A stretch of 64,000 bases of DNA from Candidatus Obscuribacterales bacterium (GCA_020634035.1 JACKCM010000004.1:62001-126000); one strand, 5' to 3'. Counted from the first letter of the stretch, positions 46,189-56,481 are shown. Notes: generated from the letters alone by a model not told the origin. A program made the numbers and translations.

Positions 46189-47082
46189 TCAAACCGAAAC
46201 AATTTCGGTTCTTATGGCTCTATCGGTCAGCTTCTCGCTGTCCAAAACCGGCAGAGTAGCGCCATGGGCTCTGACTTTATCCAGTAACTCCAGATCCAGA
46301 TCCGCCACCACCAGATCGTCTTGATTTGCCGCGCCCTCTTTGATGATACCGCCCACAGGGAAGATACCATCAGCCGGGCTGAGAATCGCTGATTGTCCAT
46401 AAAGGTTGCCGACCGCAGGTTCTCTTCCCAGGCTGCCCACCACCGAAGACTGGACTACATAGATATGATTCTCTATGCACCTTGCTCTGGCGCAGATTCT
46501 GACTCTGGTAAAGCCCTGGATGTCGTCGGTCCAGGAAGGTACCAGAATAATACGAGCACCTTCTGTGGTGGCAGCGCGAGAGACCTCTGGAAACTCTATG
46601 TCATAGCAGATATTTATAGCTATCCTGCCGAATTCGGTGTCTATCAGATTGAGCTTGTCGCGGCAGGACATGCCCAGCAGCTCTCTTTCATAGGAGGTGG
46701 CGTTCAGTTTGCCCTGCTGCAAACGGACTTGATCCGGAGTGAACAGATAGCTGTCATTGAACAACTGGTTATTCTCGTTCACTGGTAAACTTCCTGCCAC
46801 GGCGTAGAGTCCGTAAGCTTTTGCATGGTGCTCAAAAAGATCGAGCACCCGGGGGCTGTGCTGTGCCACTTCTCGAAAGATTTTCGCTTCGTCTTTTCTT
46901 TCTTCTATCAAGCCGACGAGCTGCAAAGAAAAATACTCAGGAAAGAGAAGCAAGTCGGCACCAGATTCTTTCGCTGCTTTAAAATACGATTCTATTTGAG
47001 CTTCCAGCTCTTCGAAGCGCTCTATTTTGCCGAGTGGAAATTGAACCGAGGCTATGCGTATAGTAGATTTTGTTCCTGTCAT
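46189..47082 (-). CDS. Carbon-nitrogen hydrolase (nitrilase superfamily)
   Basis: 297 residues, typical. The catalytic triad is visible: Glu in LLFPEYFS, Lys in QGKLNATSYERE and Cys in NICYDIEFPE. The family hydrolyses or condenses non-peptide C-N bonds (amidases, carbamoylputrescine or NIT-type). Substrate not evident; nearest type is general omega-amidase/NIT2-like. It is alone in its strand segment. Confidence 0.85.
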   Translation of the reverse strand: MTGTKSTIRIASVQFPLGKIERFEELEAQIESYFKAAKESGADLLLFPEYFSLQLVGLIEERKDEAKIFREVAQHSPRVLDLFEHHAKAYGLYAVAGSLPVNENNQLFNDSYLFTPDQVRLQQGKLNATSYERELLGMSCRDKLNLIDTEFGRIAINICYDIEFPEVSRAATTEGARIILVPSWTDDIQGFTRVRICARARCIENHIYVVQSSVVGSLGREPAVGNLYGQSAILSPADGIFPVGGIIKEGAANQDDLVVADLDLELLDKVRAHGATLPVLDSEKLTDRAIRTEIVSV

Positions 47083-47167
47083 CTTGGCTACGTATCATTC
47101 ATTACCAGAACATTTTATAGTGGATGAAAGTATCTCATAGATGCTTCGATAAGATCCTTGTTTGCTT

Positions 47168-49348
47168 TCAATGTGCAACAGGGATAGGCGCGATATTCTC
47201 AGTTCCTTTGATATTAACTTGGACATTGGCGGCTGCACTGCGAAAGTAGGTTTTGAGCGCCGGGGTTACCTTTTCGCATTTTTTGATATGTAGATACTTG
47301 AGCGACTTGATTTTTGCCGCAGGCATCAGATCTTTGTCGGTCAGCTTCTTGTTGTTGGCAATGCGAAGACTTTCTAAATTCATTTTTTTCAGGCTATCGG
47401 CTATCTCGTTGTTGAATTCTGACAGCTCCAGGCCTTTTAAGTTTTTCAGTCTCTTGAGAGCTTTGATATTCTTTTGTGATAATGGCGTGCCGGTGAGCGA
47501 GAGTCCATAGAGATACGGTAGCGCCGCTAGATGTTCGATGCCTTTATCTGATATATGGCTGCCATTTCGCAAGGCCAGGAAGCGGGTTGTTTTGAGAGTT
47601 GAGAGATTCTGCAGAACGGCATCTTCGCCCGGCACGCCCCAGAAACTGAGATCTTGAATGTTTGCCAGGCCGGTAAGCAGTTTGAAGGCAGAGTCTTCTA
47701 CCGGACTGTTTTCGATGGCGAGCATCTTCAGCGTTTTTAGCTTGCCTATCGAAGCAACAGTTTCTCTGTCGATCTCGCAAAAACTGATGGTTAGCCCCTT
47801 CAATGCCGGGAGTGTAGAAAGAGGAGCGAGGGTCTCGCCTCTAAGGTCATCTTGAGAGAATTCCAGAAACTCGATGTTTTTGTTGTCGGTCAAAAACAGC
47901 AGCGATTCTTTGCCTTGCTTCACCAGTCCTTGAACTATAAAATTGCCTCTTTCTCTTTCGACCAGTGAGGGTTTTGATTCGCCCGTGGCGGAGGTAAAGT
48001 ACGAGACGTCTTGAATCGGCCGCACAGGTGATTGAGCGGTCTGTTCTGTCTTGGTTGCGGTCGAATCTGGTCTGGTCATGAGCCAGGCGACCCCTGCCCC
48101 GGCAAGAGTAACTGAAATCAATCCGGCAACATAGGGCAGATAGAGACCATTGGTATGCTGCTTTGGTTTTGCTGTGCCCTTTTGGGGATGAGTAGTTTCA
48201 GCAGCATTCGAAATGGCGGCTTCTTGTAATGCTTCGCCTAGTTCTTTCATAGACTGATAGCGTTCTGCTTTCTCTTTTGCCAGGCATTTAGAGACTATCT
48301 CTTCCATCTCATCTCCGGCATCTTCAATAATCTCCTGCAGAGAAGGCGGAGCCAGATTGGCATGATTCGAAATCACTTCTATTGGCGTCTCACCAGTGAA
48401 CGGTGGTTGGCCTGTCAGAGATTCGAAAATAACGCAACCCAGAGAGTAGACTTCAGAGCGCCGATCATAGTCAAGCCCTCGCACCGTATCCGGCGCCATG
48501 TAAAGGGGTGTGCCGGCCAGGGTCTTTTCTTGATAGAGAAGGCTCAAGCCACTCACCTCTTTTACTTTGGCGATGCCAAAGTCTATAAGACGAAGATCTA
48601 TGCCGGATTCGGTTTCGAACAAAATGATATTGCTTGGTTTTATATCGCGGTGATATATGCCCTGTTCATGAGCATAGTCCAGAGCCTGAGCAAGGCAATA
48701 AAAAATCTGTCCGGCACTCTCTTCGTCCAGGGGACCATATGTCTGGATATGGCTCTCCAGGCTGATACCTGGAATATAGTCCATGACCATATAGGGCACA
48801 CCACTATCGGTGGCGCCGAAGTCCAGCACCGTGACAATATTAGGGTGGTTAAAGCGAGCAGTAGCTCTGGCCTCTTCCTGGAAAGAGACGAGCTGATCGG
48901 CGTTTAGATTTAGCAGGGTCTTGACCGCGACTTTTTTATCGAGCAATCGGTCCCGGCATAAATAGACAGTACCTGTCGATCCATGACCTAGAATCGCAAC
49001 CGCTTTGTACCGATCTACCGGAAACTCTTCGGCAGTTAGAGAAATCTCTTTCTCTTCTCTATCTTCTCTGAATCCTTCAAAGGTCGGCTGTACAAAAGAG
49101 TCTATCGATTTTTCGACAGGTTGCGGACGAGCACATTCACAGCTGCCGTCTCTAAAGACCCACTGGGTGATACTTCCTTCTCTGCCGGGAATACGCTTGC
49201 CACAGTCGGCGCAGACCGTTATCGTCGAAAACTGAGATCGCGCCAGACTATCGCAAAGGCATATGTCTATAAGCTGAGTAAAGAATCCACCGGAGTTGCC
49301 GGTTTTCTTCTGTCTTTGACAAGTTGGGCAGATGTCGCTTTCGGTCAT
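47168..49348 (-). CDS. Ser/Thr kinase with two zinc knuckles, membrane segment and leucine-rich repeats
   Basis: 726 residues. Two CxxC-x19/20-CxC units at 7-32 and 46-72; the second contains GSITQWVF. The kinase domain (about 114-375) has LGHGSTGTVYLC, VAVKTLL, HRDIKPSNIIL, DFGIAKV and GTPLYMAPD. One membrane segment (about 403-425), then LRR-like repeats to the end (GLTISFCEIDRETVAS, LRIANNKKLTDKDL). It is the third gene, 38 bases after the second, of a three-kinase run. Confidence 0.9.
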   Translation of the reverse strand: MTESDICPTCQRQKKTGNSGGFFTQLIDICLCDSLARSQFSTITVCADCGKRIPGREGSITQWVFRDGSCECARPQPVEKSIDSFVQPTFEGFREDREEKEISLTAEEFPVDRYKAVAILGHGSTGTVYLCRDRLLDKKVAVKTLLNLNADQLVSFQEEARATARFNHPNIVTVLDFGATDSGVPYMVMDYIPGISLESHIQTYGPLDEESAGQIFYCLAQALDYAHEQGIYHRDIKPSNIILFETESGIDLRLIDFGIAKVKEVSGLSLLYQEKTLAGTPLYMAPDTVRGLDYDRRSEVYSLGCVIFESLTGQPPFTGETPIEVISNHANLAPPSLQEIIEDAGDEMEEIVSKCLAKEKAERYQSMKELGEALQEAAISNAAETTHPQKGTAKPKQHTNGLYLPYVAGLISVTLAGAGVAWLMTRPDSTATKTEQTAQSPVRPIQDVSYFTSATGESKPSLVERERGNFIVQGLVKQGKESLLFLTDNKNIEFLEFSQDDLRGETLAPLSTLPALKGLTISFCEIDRETVASIGKLKTLKMLAIENSPVEDSAFKLLTGLANIQDLSFWGVPGEDAVLQNLSTLKTTRFLALRNGSHISDKGIEHLAALPYLYGLSLTGTPLSQKNIKALKRLKNLKGLELSEFNNEIADSLKKMNLESLRIANNKKLTDKDLMPAAKIKSLKYLHIKKCEKVTPALKTYFRSAAANVQVNIKGTENIAPIPVAH

Positions 49349-49386
49349 GGTGGTTGTGACGGTTATGAGATGTAATAGATCGGATG

Positions 49387-51597
49387 TCAGCGCAGATAGT
49401 GATCTCTCATTAGCAGATCTGTTTTATGGGAGAGTACCACTCGGCAGCGGGGATTCAAGCGGTTGTATTTTTTGATTAGAGCCTGGGTGATATTGCCACA
49501 ATCTCTTACTATCAAAAGCTTGATATTCTTCTCTTTTGCAAGAAAAAGCAGATCATCTTCTTTTATATCTTTGTTGCGGCTGACGGTCAGGCGATCTATA
49601 TTGGAGTTTCGCAGACCTTCTGCGAGCTCCGGGGGCGCATCACCGATTTCGAAACTTTTCAGGTTGGGAAACTCTTTCAATTTTTGGAGGTAAGCGTTAT
49701 CGAATTTGCTGCCGGATAGATTGAATTCTTTTAGAGCAGGCAATTTTACCAGTGGAGTAAGGATATCGATTTTGCCGAAATCACAGTCGCAAAGATCTAG
49801 CGTAGTTATCGAATCGAGGGTGGCTAACTTTGAAAGGAGGCGTTCGTCTATTATCACCCCACGAATTACCAGCCCTTTTAGATTCTTCATGTCTTCGAGG
49901 GCTTCGAGTGCCGAGGGGTTCAGTTCACAGTATCCGATATGCAATGATTCCAGGCTGCCGATGGAAGCAATCGAGGCGATAGAGCCCCGGTCAAGAGTAT
50001 CGTAGCGAAGAACCAGATTTTTCAAATTGGTTTTGTTGAGAGGCCTGAGCATATCTCCTTTTAAAGTCTGATCCGAAATTTCCAGCTCGTTGATTCTCTT
50101 GTTTTTAACGAGGCCAGCCAGGTCGGAAGGAGTTTGCAAGGTTCCCATGATGGCCGCCGTGCCGCTTGCTCCCATGACAATGGTAGGTTTTTTGTTCATC
50201 GGTTCTGGTATCAGGAGAACATTTGTGAGCTTAACCTTTTTTGTATGTTCGGGGTTCTTTTTCGATTTCCAAATTTGGCCAGGCACAAGCACAATAGCGG
50301 CCGCAACGCCGAGCACCGCTATGATAGCTGTCAATGTTATCCACTTGCTGCTCTTCGCATTTGTTCTCTTGTTCTTGCTTGCAGGATCTGATTCTATATC
50401 TCCGGCGATGTCGTCTTCGACTTCTTTAAATACACTCTCTATGGTGGCATCAATGGGCGTTGTTCCGGTAGAAAAACTCTCCAGGCTTGCCGCCAGCTCT
50501 TCCATGGATTGATATCTTTCGTCCCTGGATTTTCTAAGGCACATTGAGACAATGGCATCCATCCTCTCGTTTGGCGATTCCAAAAATAGATTCAGCTCCG
50601 GTGCTTCGTTATTAGCGTGTTTGGATAAAATCTCCATCGGCGTCTCACCGGTGAAAGGCGGGCTGCCGGTAAGGGCTTCGAAGAGTACGCAGCCAAGAGA
50701 ATAGATCTCTGAGCGAGCGTCATAAACGTCTCCACGCATCGGATCCGGTGACATATATTTAGGAGTACCGGCTAGAGTCTTCTCTTGATACATCGTGAGC
50801 ATGCCGCTCTCTTCTTTGACTTTCGCAATGCCGAAATCTATTAAGCGAACTTCAGGCGAATCTTCTGCCGGCAGGATGATATTGCTCGGTTTTAGATCAC
50901 GATGGAAGATTTTTTGTTTGTGGGCATAAGAAAGCGCCCGGGCAATGCGAGAGAAAACTCTAGCGGCTTCGCCTTCTTCTAGTGGACCGGATTCTTGAAG
51001 ATGCTGCTCAAGGCTGATGCCCGGCACATGGTCCATGACCATATAGGGAATGCCACTGTCGGTGACACCGAAGTCGAGAACGGTGACGATGTTGGGATGG
51101 TTGAGACGGGCGGTGGCGCGCGCTTCGTCCTGAAAAGACACGATTTGACTAGCTTCCAGATGCAGCAGGGTTTTCACCGCCACTTTTTTGCCCAGCACTT
51201 TGTCCCGACACAGATAGACTATGCCCGATGCTCCACGCCCGAGCTCCGCCAGGGCGGCGAAGCGTTCTACAGGAAAGTCTTCTTGTGCCAGATTCAGCAC
51301 TTCTTCATCGTCGCCGCTTCGATAGCCCTCGAAGACCGGTTGATGATAGTTGTCGTTGACGCGCTCCACCGGTTCGGGGCGGTCACAAGAGCATGTCCCT
51401 TCTTTGAAGACCCACTGGGTGATGCTGCCTGCTCTAGTTGGAATGCGTTTGGCACAGCGGGCACAGACCACGATGGTCTCTTCTTGACTGGGTGGTGCCG
51501 TATCGCAGGTGCATATGTCGATGAACTGAGTTACGAAGCCGCCGACTCCGCCACTCTTTTGTTTTTTGCATTTTGGGCAGGTTTCTTTTTCGCTCAT
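49387..51597 (-). CDS. Ser/Thr kinase paralogue, two zinc knuckles, membrane segment, LRR
   Basis: 736 residues. Same layout as its neighbours: C7xxC10-x18-CxC, then a second CxxC...GSITQWVF...CxC, kinase (about 117-375; LGRGASGIVYLC, VAVKTLL, HRDLKPSNIIL, GTPKYMSPD), membrane segment about 418-440 and LRR-like repeats (LNPSALEALEDMKNL, FKEFNLSGSKFDN-type). The activation loop contains GTPKYMSPD in place of APD or SPD-T of the others. The start overlaps the upstream gene's stop by four bases (ATGA). Confidence 0.9.
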   Translation of the reverse strand: MSEKETCPKCKKQKSGGVGGFVTQFIDICTCDTAPPSQEETIVVCARCAKRIPTRAGSITQWVFKEGTCSCDRPEPVERVNDNYHQPVFEGYRSGDDEEVLNLAQEDFPVERFAALAELGRGASGIVYLCRDKVLGKKVAVKTLLHLEASQIVSFQDEARATARLNHPNIVTVLDFGVTDSGIPYMVMDHVPGISLEQHLQESGPLEEGEAARVFSRIARALSYAHKQKIFHRDLKPSNIILPAEDSPEVRLIDFGIAKVKEESGMLTMYQEKTLAGTPKYMSPDPMRGDVYDARSEIYSLGCVLFEALTGSPPFTGETPMEILSKHANNEAPELNLFLESPNERMDAIVSMCLRKSRDERYQSMEELAASLESFSTGTTPIDATIESVFKEVEDDIAGDIESDPASKNKRTNAKSSKWITLTAIIAVLGVAAAIVLVPGQIWKSKKNPEHTKKVKLTNVLLIPEPMNKKPTIVMGASGTAAIMGTLQTPSDLAGLVKNKRINELEISDQTLKGDMLRPLNKTNLKNLVLRYDTLDRGSIASIASIGSLESLHIGYCELNPSALEALEDMKNLKGLVIRGVIIDERLLSKLATLDSITTLDLCDCDFGKIDILTPLVKLPALKEFNLSGSKFDNAYLQKLKEFPNLKSFEIGDAPPELAEGLRNSNIDRLTVSRNKDIKEDDLLFLAKEKNIKLLIVRDCGNITQALIKKYNRLNPRCRVVLSHKTDLLMRDHYLR

Positions 51598-53858
51598 TGC
51601 AAATTTGGATCCGGTGAGAACATCATCACTTCGGTGGCACTCTGGCAGGTTACTTTGCAGTCGGGTCGGACTTTCATAAATCGGGCAGCAAAACCGGGTT
51701 TGATTTTATCGCAGTTGACTATCGAATAGGCCTTTAGCGTTTTGATATTGGTCGCTTTCATCAGAGACTCTTCGGTGACATCCGGATTTTTATTTATCAC
51801 CAGGCAGCGTATGCTTGTTTTCGCGACTTCATCGAAGAGATCTTCCGGCACGATAGTAAGCTCGAGGGTATCCAGATTTTTCAAAAGATGCAGATCTTTG
51901 AGGCTCTGGTCCGGCAGTCCGTTACCGATGGCGCTGAAGCTGAGCAAATTTGGATTCTCTGACAAGAGCTTGATAGTAGAAACCGGATACGACCGACAGT
52001 CGCAGAGCCCGAGCACTGTCACCTGTTTTAGAGCTGCTACCCCTGCCACAAAGTCCTCGGTCAGATCATGTCCCCATACTCCCATATTGGTGAGGCGTTT
52101 CAGCCCTTTTAACTCACTCAAATTAGATTTATCCAGCTGCGAGTAGCTGATAGAAAAGGTCTCAAGCGTCGGTATGCGGGCGATGATATTCATGGTGCCG
52201 TCATCGATGCTACTGTAGCTCAAGGTGAGCTTCTTGAGCGGCAGCCCGGCAATGTATTCCAGGGTCTCTCCCCTCAGGTCATCGCGTGAGAACTCCAGCA
52301 TCGAAATATCCTGACGACCTTTGAGCATAGCGAGGTTGTTTTTATCCCCCTGGACCAATCCGGTGACGAGAATATTGCCGCGCCCTCTATTCACCAGCTC
52401 TGCTTTGTGCTCGTCCGAATCTAGAAGAGCAGAGTAAGTAAGCAAATATTCTTTGTTTCGATCTGGTTTGCTGGATTTTTTCTTTTTCTTCTTAGCGCTG
52501 GACCGTTTTTCTGAATTGATCTCTTTGCCGGCTATGATGGCGGAGTAGGCGGTGTAGGCGAGTCCACATAGAATGAGGACAGTCATGACTCCTAGAGTCA
52601 TAAGCATAGAGTCGCTGCGTTGCTTGCCTGCCCTGGCATAGTCGTCGCTGTCGTCGTCTTCTTCCCTGGGGTTCGCTAGAATGCCGACGTTCTCTTTTGG
52701 TGTGGTATCGTCACCGGTGCAATATGACAAGGCCCTGGCGAATTCTGCCATGTCGGCGAAGCGCTCTTCTTTCTCTTTGGCAAGGCAGCGCGCCACTATA
52801 GTAATCAGTTCGGGGTTTATATCTTCGACGAATTGATCGAGACTCGGTGCCTCTTCTCGGGCGTGTCTCGCCAGCACATCCAGAGCATTCTCTCCTCTGA
52901 AAGGTGGCTTGCCGCATAGTACTTCGAAGAGCACGCAGCCAAGCGAGTAAACTTCAGAACGCTCGTCATAGCCATGTCCGTTAATTGTATCCGGCGACAT
53001 ATACAGAGGTGTTCCTGCCAGAGTTTTGCCCTGGAACTCCGTAATCATGCCGCTCTCCTCTTTTACCCGAGCGATGCCGAAGTCTATCAGCAAGGGCTCT
53101 AGAGTACCGTCCGCATCTTCTTTTAAGATGATATTGCTCGGTTTGATATCACGGTGCAAGATCCGGTTTCGGTGAGCATATTCCAGAGCCTGGCTCAGTT
53201 CTAGAAAAATGCGGCAGGCTTCCTCTTGTTCCATTGCCCCTTTGACCTTCAGATAGGTCTCTAGGCTGATGCCGGGCACATGCTCCATGACCATAAAAGG
53301 CGTGCCGCTTTCGGTGACTCCGAAGTCCAGAACGGTGATGATTCCGGGATGATTTAGGCGAGCCGTCGCTTTCGCCTCTTCCTGAAAGGAGAGAAGCTGG
53401 GAGCGCTCAAGGTTGATAAGGGTTTTCACCGCCACTTTTTTCTTTAAAGTGCGGTCGCGGCACAGATAGACGATTCCGCAGGCTCCCCGACCGAGCTCGA
53501 CCAGGGGCGCATAGCGCTCTACCGGGAACTCTTCGGGGTTAAGTTGCAGTTCGGCAGCTTCGTCGCCTTCGTCGTCGAAACCCTCGAAAGAGGGCTGGGC
53601 GTAGCCGTCGGCGGCACGCTCCACCGGCTCGGGGCGATCGCAGGCGCAGTTGCCTTCTTTAAAGACCCACTGGGTGATGCTGCCTGCCCTCGACGGGATG
53701 CGTTTGCTGCAGCGAGCGCAGACGGTTATTGTCTCGAATTGCTCATCGGACATAGAATCACAGACGCAGGTCTCGATAAACTGGGTGACAAAGCCGCCGG
53801 CTCCGCCTCCGCTTTTCTTTTGTTTTTTGCATCTAGGGCATATTTCGAGTTCGGTCAT
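51594..53858 (-). CDS. Ser/Thr kinase paralogue, first of the tandem trio
   Basis: 754 residues. Two CxxC-x20-CxC units (C7, C10, C31, C33, then a GSITQWVF copy), kinase (LGRGACGIVYLC, VAVKTLI, HRDIKPSNIIL, DFGIARV, GTPLYMSPD), an acidic linker (EEDDDSDDY), a membrane segment near 428-450 (LGVMTVLILCGLAYTAY), a Lys-rich stretch, and LRR-like repeats. It is the first gene of the trio and overlaps the next by ATGA. Confidence 0.9.
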   Translation of the reverse strand: MTELEICPRCKKQKKSGGGAGGFVTQFIETCVCDSMSDEQFETITVCARCSKRIPSRAGSITQWVFKEGNCACDRPEPVERAADGYAQPSFEGFDDEGDEAAELQLNPEEFPVERYAPLVELGRGACGIVYLCRDRTLKKKVAVKTLINLERSQLLSFQEEAKATARLNHPGIITVLDFGVTESGTPFMVMEHVPGISLETYLKVKGAMEQEEACRIFLELSQALEYAHRNRILHRDIKPSNIILKEDADGTLEPLLIDFGIARVKEESGMITEFQGKTLAGTPLYMSPDTINGHGYDERSEVYSLGCVLFEVLCGKPPFRGENALDVLARHAREEAPSLDQFVEDINPELITIVARCLAKEKEERFADMAEFARALSYCTGDDTTPKENVGILANPREEDDDSDDYARAGKQRSDSMLMTLGVMTVLILCGLAYTAYSAIIAGKEINSEKRSSAKKKKKKSSKPDRNKEYLLTYSALLDSDEHKAELVNRGRGNILVTGLVQGDKNNLAMLKGRQDISMLEFSRDDLRGETLEYIAGLPLKKLTLSYSSIDDGTMNIIARIPTLETFSISYSQLDKSNLSELKGLKRLTNMGVWGHDLTEDFVAGVAALKQVTVLGLCDCRSYPVSTIKLLSENPNLLSFSAIGNGLPDQSLKDLHLLKNLDTLELTIVPEDLFDEVAKTSIRCLVINKNPDVTEESLMKATNIKTLKAYSIVNCDKIKPGFAARFMKVRPDCKVTCQSATEVMMFSPDPNLQ

Positions 53859-53991
53859 GAGTCTCTTATTCCCTTATCTAAATAAATAGATAAACTGAAA
53901 TGGAATGTGGAGACTCTTTGGCTCAGATCCAGGTTCATAACCGATAGGTGAGTTTCGGGAACTGTTATGGCTTGTGGGCGGAGGCTGAGCT

Positions 53992-54594
53992 CTAGAACCA
54001 GCGGTGTACCTGGGGATAGAGTGCTGCAACAAAGCCGGTGGCGCCTGCTACCGCTACAATGAAGAAGGAGCAGAGAAAGTAAGTTGCGCGTCTTTGACGG
54101 AGATGGGCCCAGATTGCCAGAGCAGCTGAGAGAATGTATGGGATTGGGGTGTGCCAGTAGAGTGTTGCGGATACGAACGGCTCCATCAGGTCGCCAACCT
54201 CTCCGCCGCCCTGTCCAAAACGGGGGTCTACCGGAGCACCGACAAGTCCCTGGGCCTGGGCACTGTCCATGAATCCTAGAATTACAAAAATAGCAAGCAT
54301 AGATGCCGCAGTCAGCTTGAGGAGGTCGCGGATTTTTCGCAAGCCCACAGGGCAGTTGTCGGTGATTATTGTGCCGTCCGCTCTTCGATAGAGGCGCATG
54401 CAGAGCCGATCTTCTTTGTTGCGTATTAAATCGGCAGCTTCTCTGGTGGTCAGTTTTGAGACATCATAGACGTTGAGAGCGCACTGCCCACAGTGGCGAA
54501 TTCTGTCATCGCCTTCCATGCTGTCCCAGGGGACAGAGCAGGGAGCCGCGATATAGAGCTTGTTTAGCAGGTCGCTGTCGGATGGTTCTTTCAT
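53992..54594 (-). CDS. Cys-motif membrane protein, intact copy of a duplicated gene
   Basis: 200 residues. The cytosolic N-terminus has CSVPWDSM, then RHCGQCALNVYDVSKLTTREA and EDRLCMRLYRRADGT, a motif set seen in uncharacterised bacterial membrane proteins (C-x2-PW-x2-M, CxxC, LCxR). Three hydrophobic segments follow (about 92-110, 147-163, 170-192). Its first 136 codons lie in a 408-base repeat that recurs at 58550-58956 with only a handful of changes. Function unknown. Confidence 0.7.
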   Translation of the reverse strand: MKEPSDSDLLNKLYIAAPCSVPWDSMEGDDRIRHCGQCALNVYDVSKLTTREAADLIRNKEDRLCMRLYRRADGTIITDNCPVGLRKIRDLLKLTAASMLAIFVILGFMDSAQAQGLVGAPVDPRFGQGGGEVGDLMEPFVSATLYWHTPIPYILSAALAIWAHLRQRRATYFLCSFFIVAVAGATGFVAALYPQVHRWF

Positions 54595-54652
54595 AGTCCC
54601 ATATTAATAGGGATGGAATACGCCAGCCAGCGGGATTTCCCCCATGCAGGCG
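54245..54652. repeat. Direct repeat copy A (408 bases), near-identical to 58550-58956
   Basis: Includes the 5' two thirds of 53992-54594 plus its upstream region to 54652. I count about six substitutions and one deleted base relative to copy B. The two copies flank the tandem pair 54795-58263. Outside the block the two gene 3' parts are clearly related but more diverged. Confidence 0.9.
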
Positions 54653-54739
54653 CTGTTGCAGGCTAAATTCAGGCCACTCCGAAGAGCTAGCTCCTGCGGC
54701 TTAATTCGCAGGTTTAAGCATTAATTTCCCGGAAAACGC

Positions 54740-54768
54740 TTGTGACCTGCAATTTCCGGACTTATTAT
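54740..54768 (+). promoter_or_regulatory. Sigma70-type promoter for 54795
   Basis: TTGTGA (54740-54745), a 17-base spacer, and TATTAT (54763-54768). The start TTG at 54795 is about 20 bases past the expected transcription start. A CCTGCG/CGCAGG hairpin lies just upstream at 54693-54712. Confidence 0.5.
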
Positions 54769-54794
54769 AGAAAAAGCGCTTATAGGTATTTATC

Positions 54795-56462
54795 TTGATT
54801 GCATTACCTGGCTTGATTCCGCGCAGCAGCCCTATGGCATGGTTTGTCACCTTGCTGGCTGTCTTCGGTGCGCCAGTGGGCATCGCGCTACTAGCTGATC
54901 TATTCCGTGCGGGTTTGATTTACGCAACTTCGTTAGCGTTGCTTATTCCGTCTACTATTCTCGTGGTGCTACTACTAGTTGCGGGTGTAAAGAAGGGTAC
55001 TTTTCCATGGTGTAGCGAGGGAATCTGCAGCGACAGATTCTGGATACTGCAGATCTTTATACTGCTGGGCGGACTCTCCATTGCCGCTCTGGTTTTACTG
55101 ACTTTATCAAATTGTGTTTGCTGGGGGGACCAATATAGAGTCCACAGTAATTTTTTCTTTCCTAAGTTAGATACTGGCAAAATGCTTGGGTTGTCGTTGT
55201 TTGTTAACTGCCTTGTAGGGGTCACAGGGTCTTATCCGTTTGTAGGCTTGGCGCAGGCCGCAATTCATCGTAGAGCGAAGCGAACTGACTGGGTCAAAAG
55301 CTTTTTTGCTTTTGAAGTCCAAAGTTTAGCAGCTATAAGTTTAGCTCTCATCTGTTGGGCTTTGCTTCCGGTTTTCGCTGGCTTCCTTGCGATTTGTGGA
55401 CATCCCATTTATTTCGAAGAACGGCAGCTTATCAGAGAAAGTTCAGCATTCTTAATTGATTTGACTACAGTGCCATTAACCTTCGCTGGCATATTGGCCG
55501 CACTGGCCTCAGCAAAGAATGTTCGAATTCCCTGGAGTTATAATTTCGCTCCTCTGCTTGTCGCAGTTAATTTTGTGGCTACTCTTTTGATTGTGATATG
55601 CCTTTGTATTCAGAGCGTTTCTCCGGCAATATTTCTTGAGTTTGATTCCTTGTTCAATTACTATCTCGGCCGAGAGAGAAGAGCCCTCAGCTCTATAAAT
55701 GAGGCAATCAGAATTCAACCCGCGGATCCAGGTCTATACCGCCAGCGGGCGGAGATCAACAGGTCCCTGGGAGAGCGACTCGCAGCAGCTAGCGATTATG
55801 ACAAGTGCCTGGCTCTTGGGGGAGACTTCGCCTCTGCTTTCAGTTATCTTATCCATTACAAGCACGCAAAAGGGGAACTCGCCGAGGCTCAAAGACTTAC
55901 TGATTTGTATAAGGATAAGCATCCAGGTAGCGCTGACGCTTACATCTTAGGCGCAGATCTGCACTCGTCTGTCGGCGAAAAGGAGCTTGCCAGATACGAT
56001 TACAACGAAGGACTGAAGCGACTCTCTTACACGGTCTATGATCTGAATGATGCCTGTTATGCTAATGTTCGGCTCGGAAACTTGAAAGAAGCGGAGCGTG
56101 ATGCACGCCTTTTGATTAAGGCGCAGCCGCAGAAGTCTGGAAATTATTTCACACTTTCTCTTGTGCTCAACAATCAACATCGCTATAGAGAAGCTGTTCA
56201 AGCAGCGAGCGAGTCGATTAAGTATTATCCCCGCAATGGTGGCAGCTATGCTAGTAGAGGTAAGGCATTCTACCGTTTGGGAGAGTATCGCAAAGCGCTT
56301 TGTGATTTGAATCGAGCCATTGAGTTGGACGGGGATTTCGGAAAGGTATTTTACTACCGCTCTAAAGTCTATGAAAAACTCGGAGACAAAGATCGCGCTG
56401 CTGCCGATTTAGCTGAGAGCAAACGCTTGGGATATAGCACCGAAGATAATATGTGGTTTTGA
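54795..56462 (+). CDS. Membrane protein with C-terminal TPRs (tandem paralogue 1)
   Basis: 555 residues from TTG 54795; the start is backed by MIALPGL, which matches MIALPKL at the ATG of the next gene. Six or seven hydrophobic segments fill residues 1-280, followed by about six to seven TPRs (INEAIRIQPADPGLYRQRA, CDLNRAIELDGDFGK). It is 19 bases from the paralogue. Domain order (membrane, then TPR) suggests a receptor-like or assembly role with TPRs probably outside or in the cytosol; topology uncertain. Confidence 0.75.
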   Translation: MIALPGLIPRSSPMAWFVTLLAVFGAPVGIALLADLFRAGLIYATSLALLIPSTILVVLLLVAGVKKGTFPWCSEGICSDRFWILQIFILLGGLSIAALVLLTLSNCVCWGDQYRVHSNFFFPKLDTGKMLGLSLFVNCLVGVTGSYPFVGLAQAAIHRRAKRTDWVKSFFAFEVQSLAAISLALICWALLPVFAGFLAICGHPIYFEERQLIRESSAFLIDLTTVPLTFAGILAALASAKNVRIPWSYNFAPLLVAVNFVATLLIVICLCIQSVSPAIFLEFDSLFNYYLGRERRALSSINEAIRIQPADPGLYRQRAEINRSLGERLAAASDYDKCLALGGDFASAFSYLIHYKHAKGELAEAQRLTDLYKDKHPGSADAYILGADLHSSVGEKELARYDYNEGLKRLSYTVYDLNDACYANVRLGNLKEAERDARLLIKAQPQKSGNYFTLSLVLNNQHRYREAVQAASESIKYYPRNGGSYASRGKAFYRLGEYRKALCDLNRAIELDGDFGKVFYYRSKVYEKLGDKDRAAADLAESKRLGYSTEDNMWF

Positions 56463-56481
56463 GCGTGGGGGACTCGTCTGA

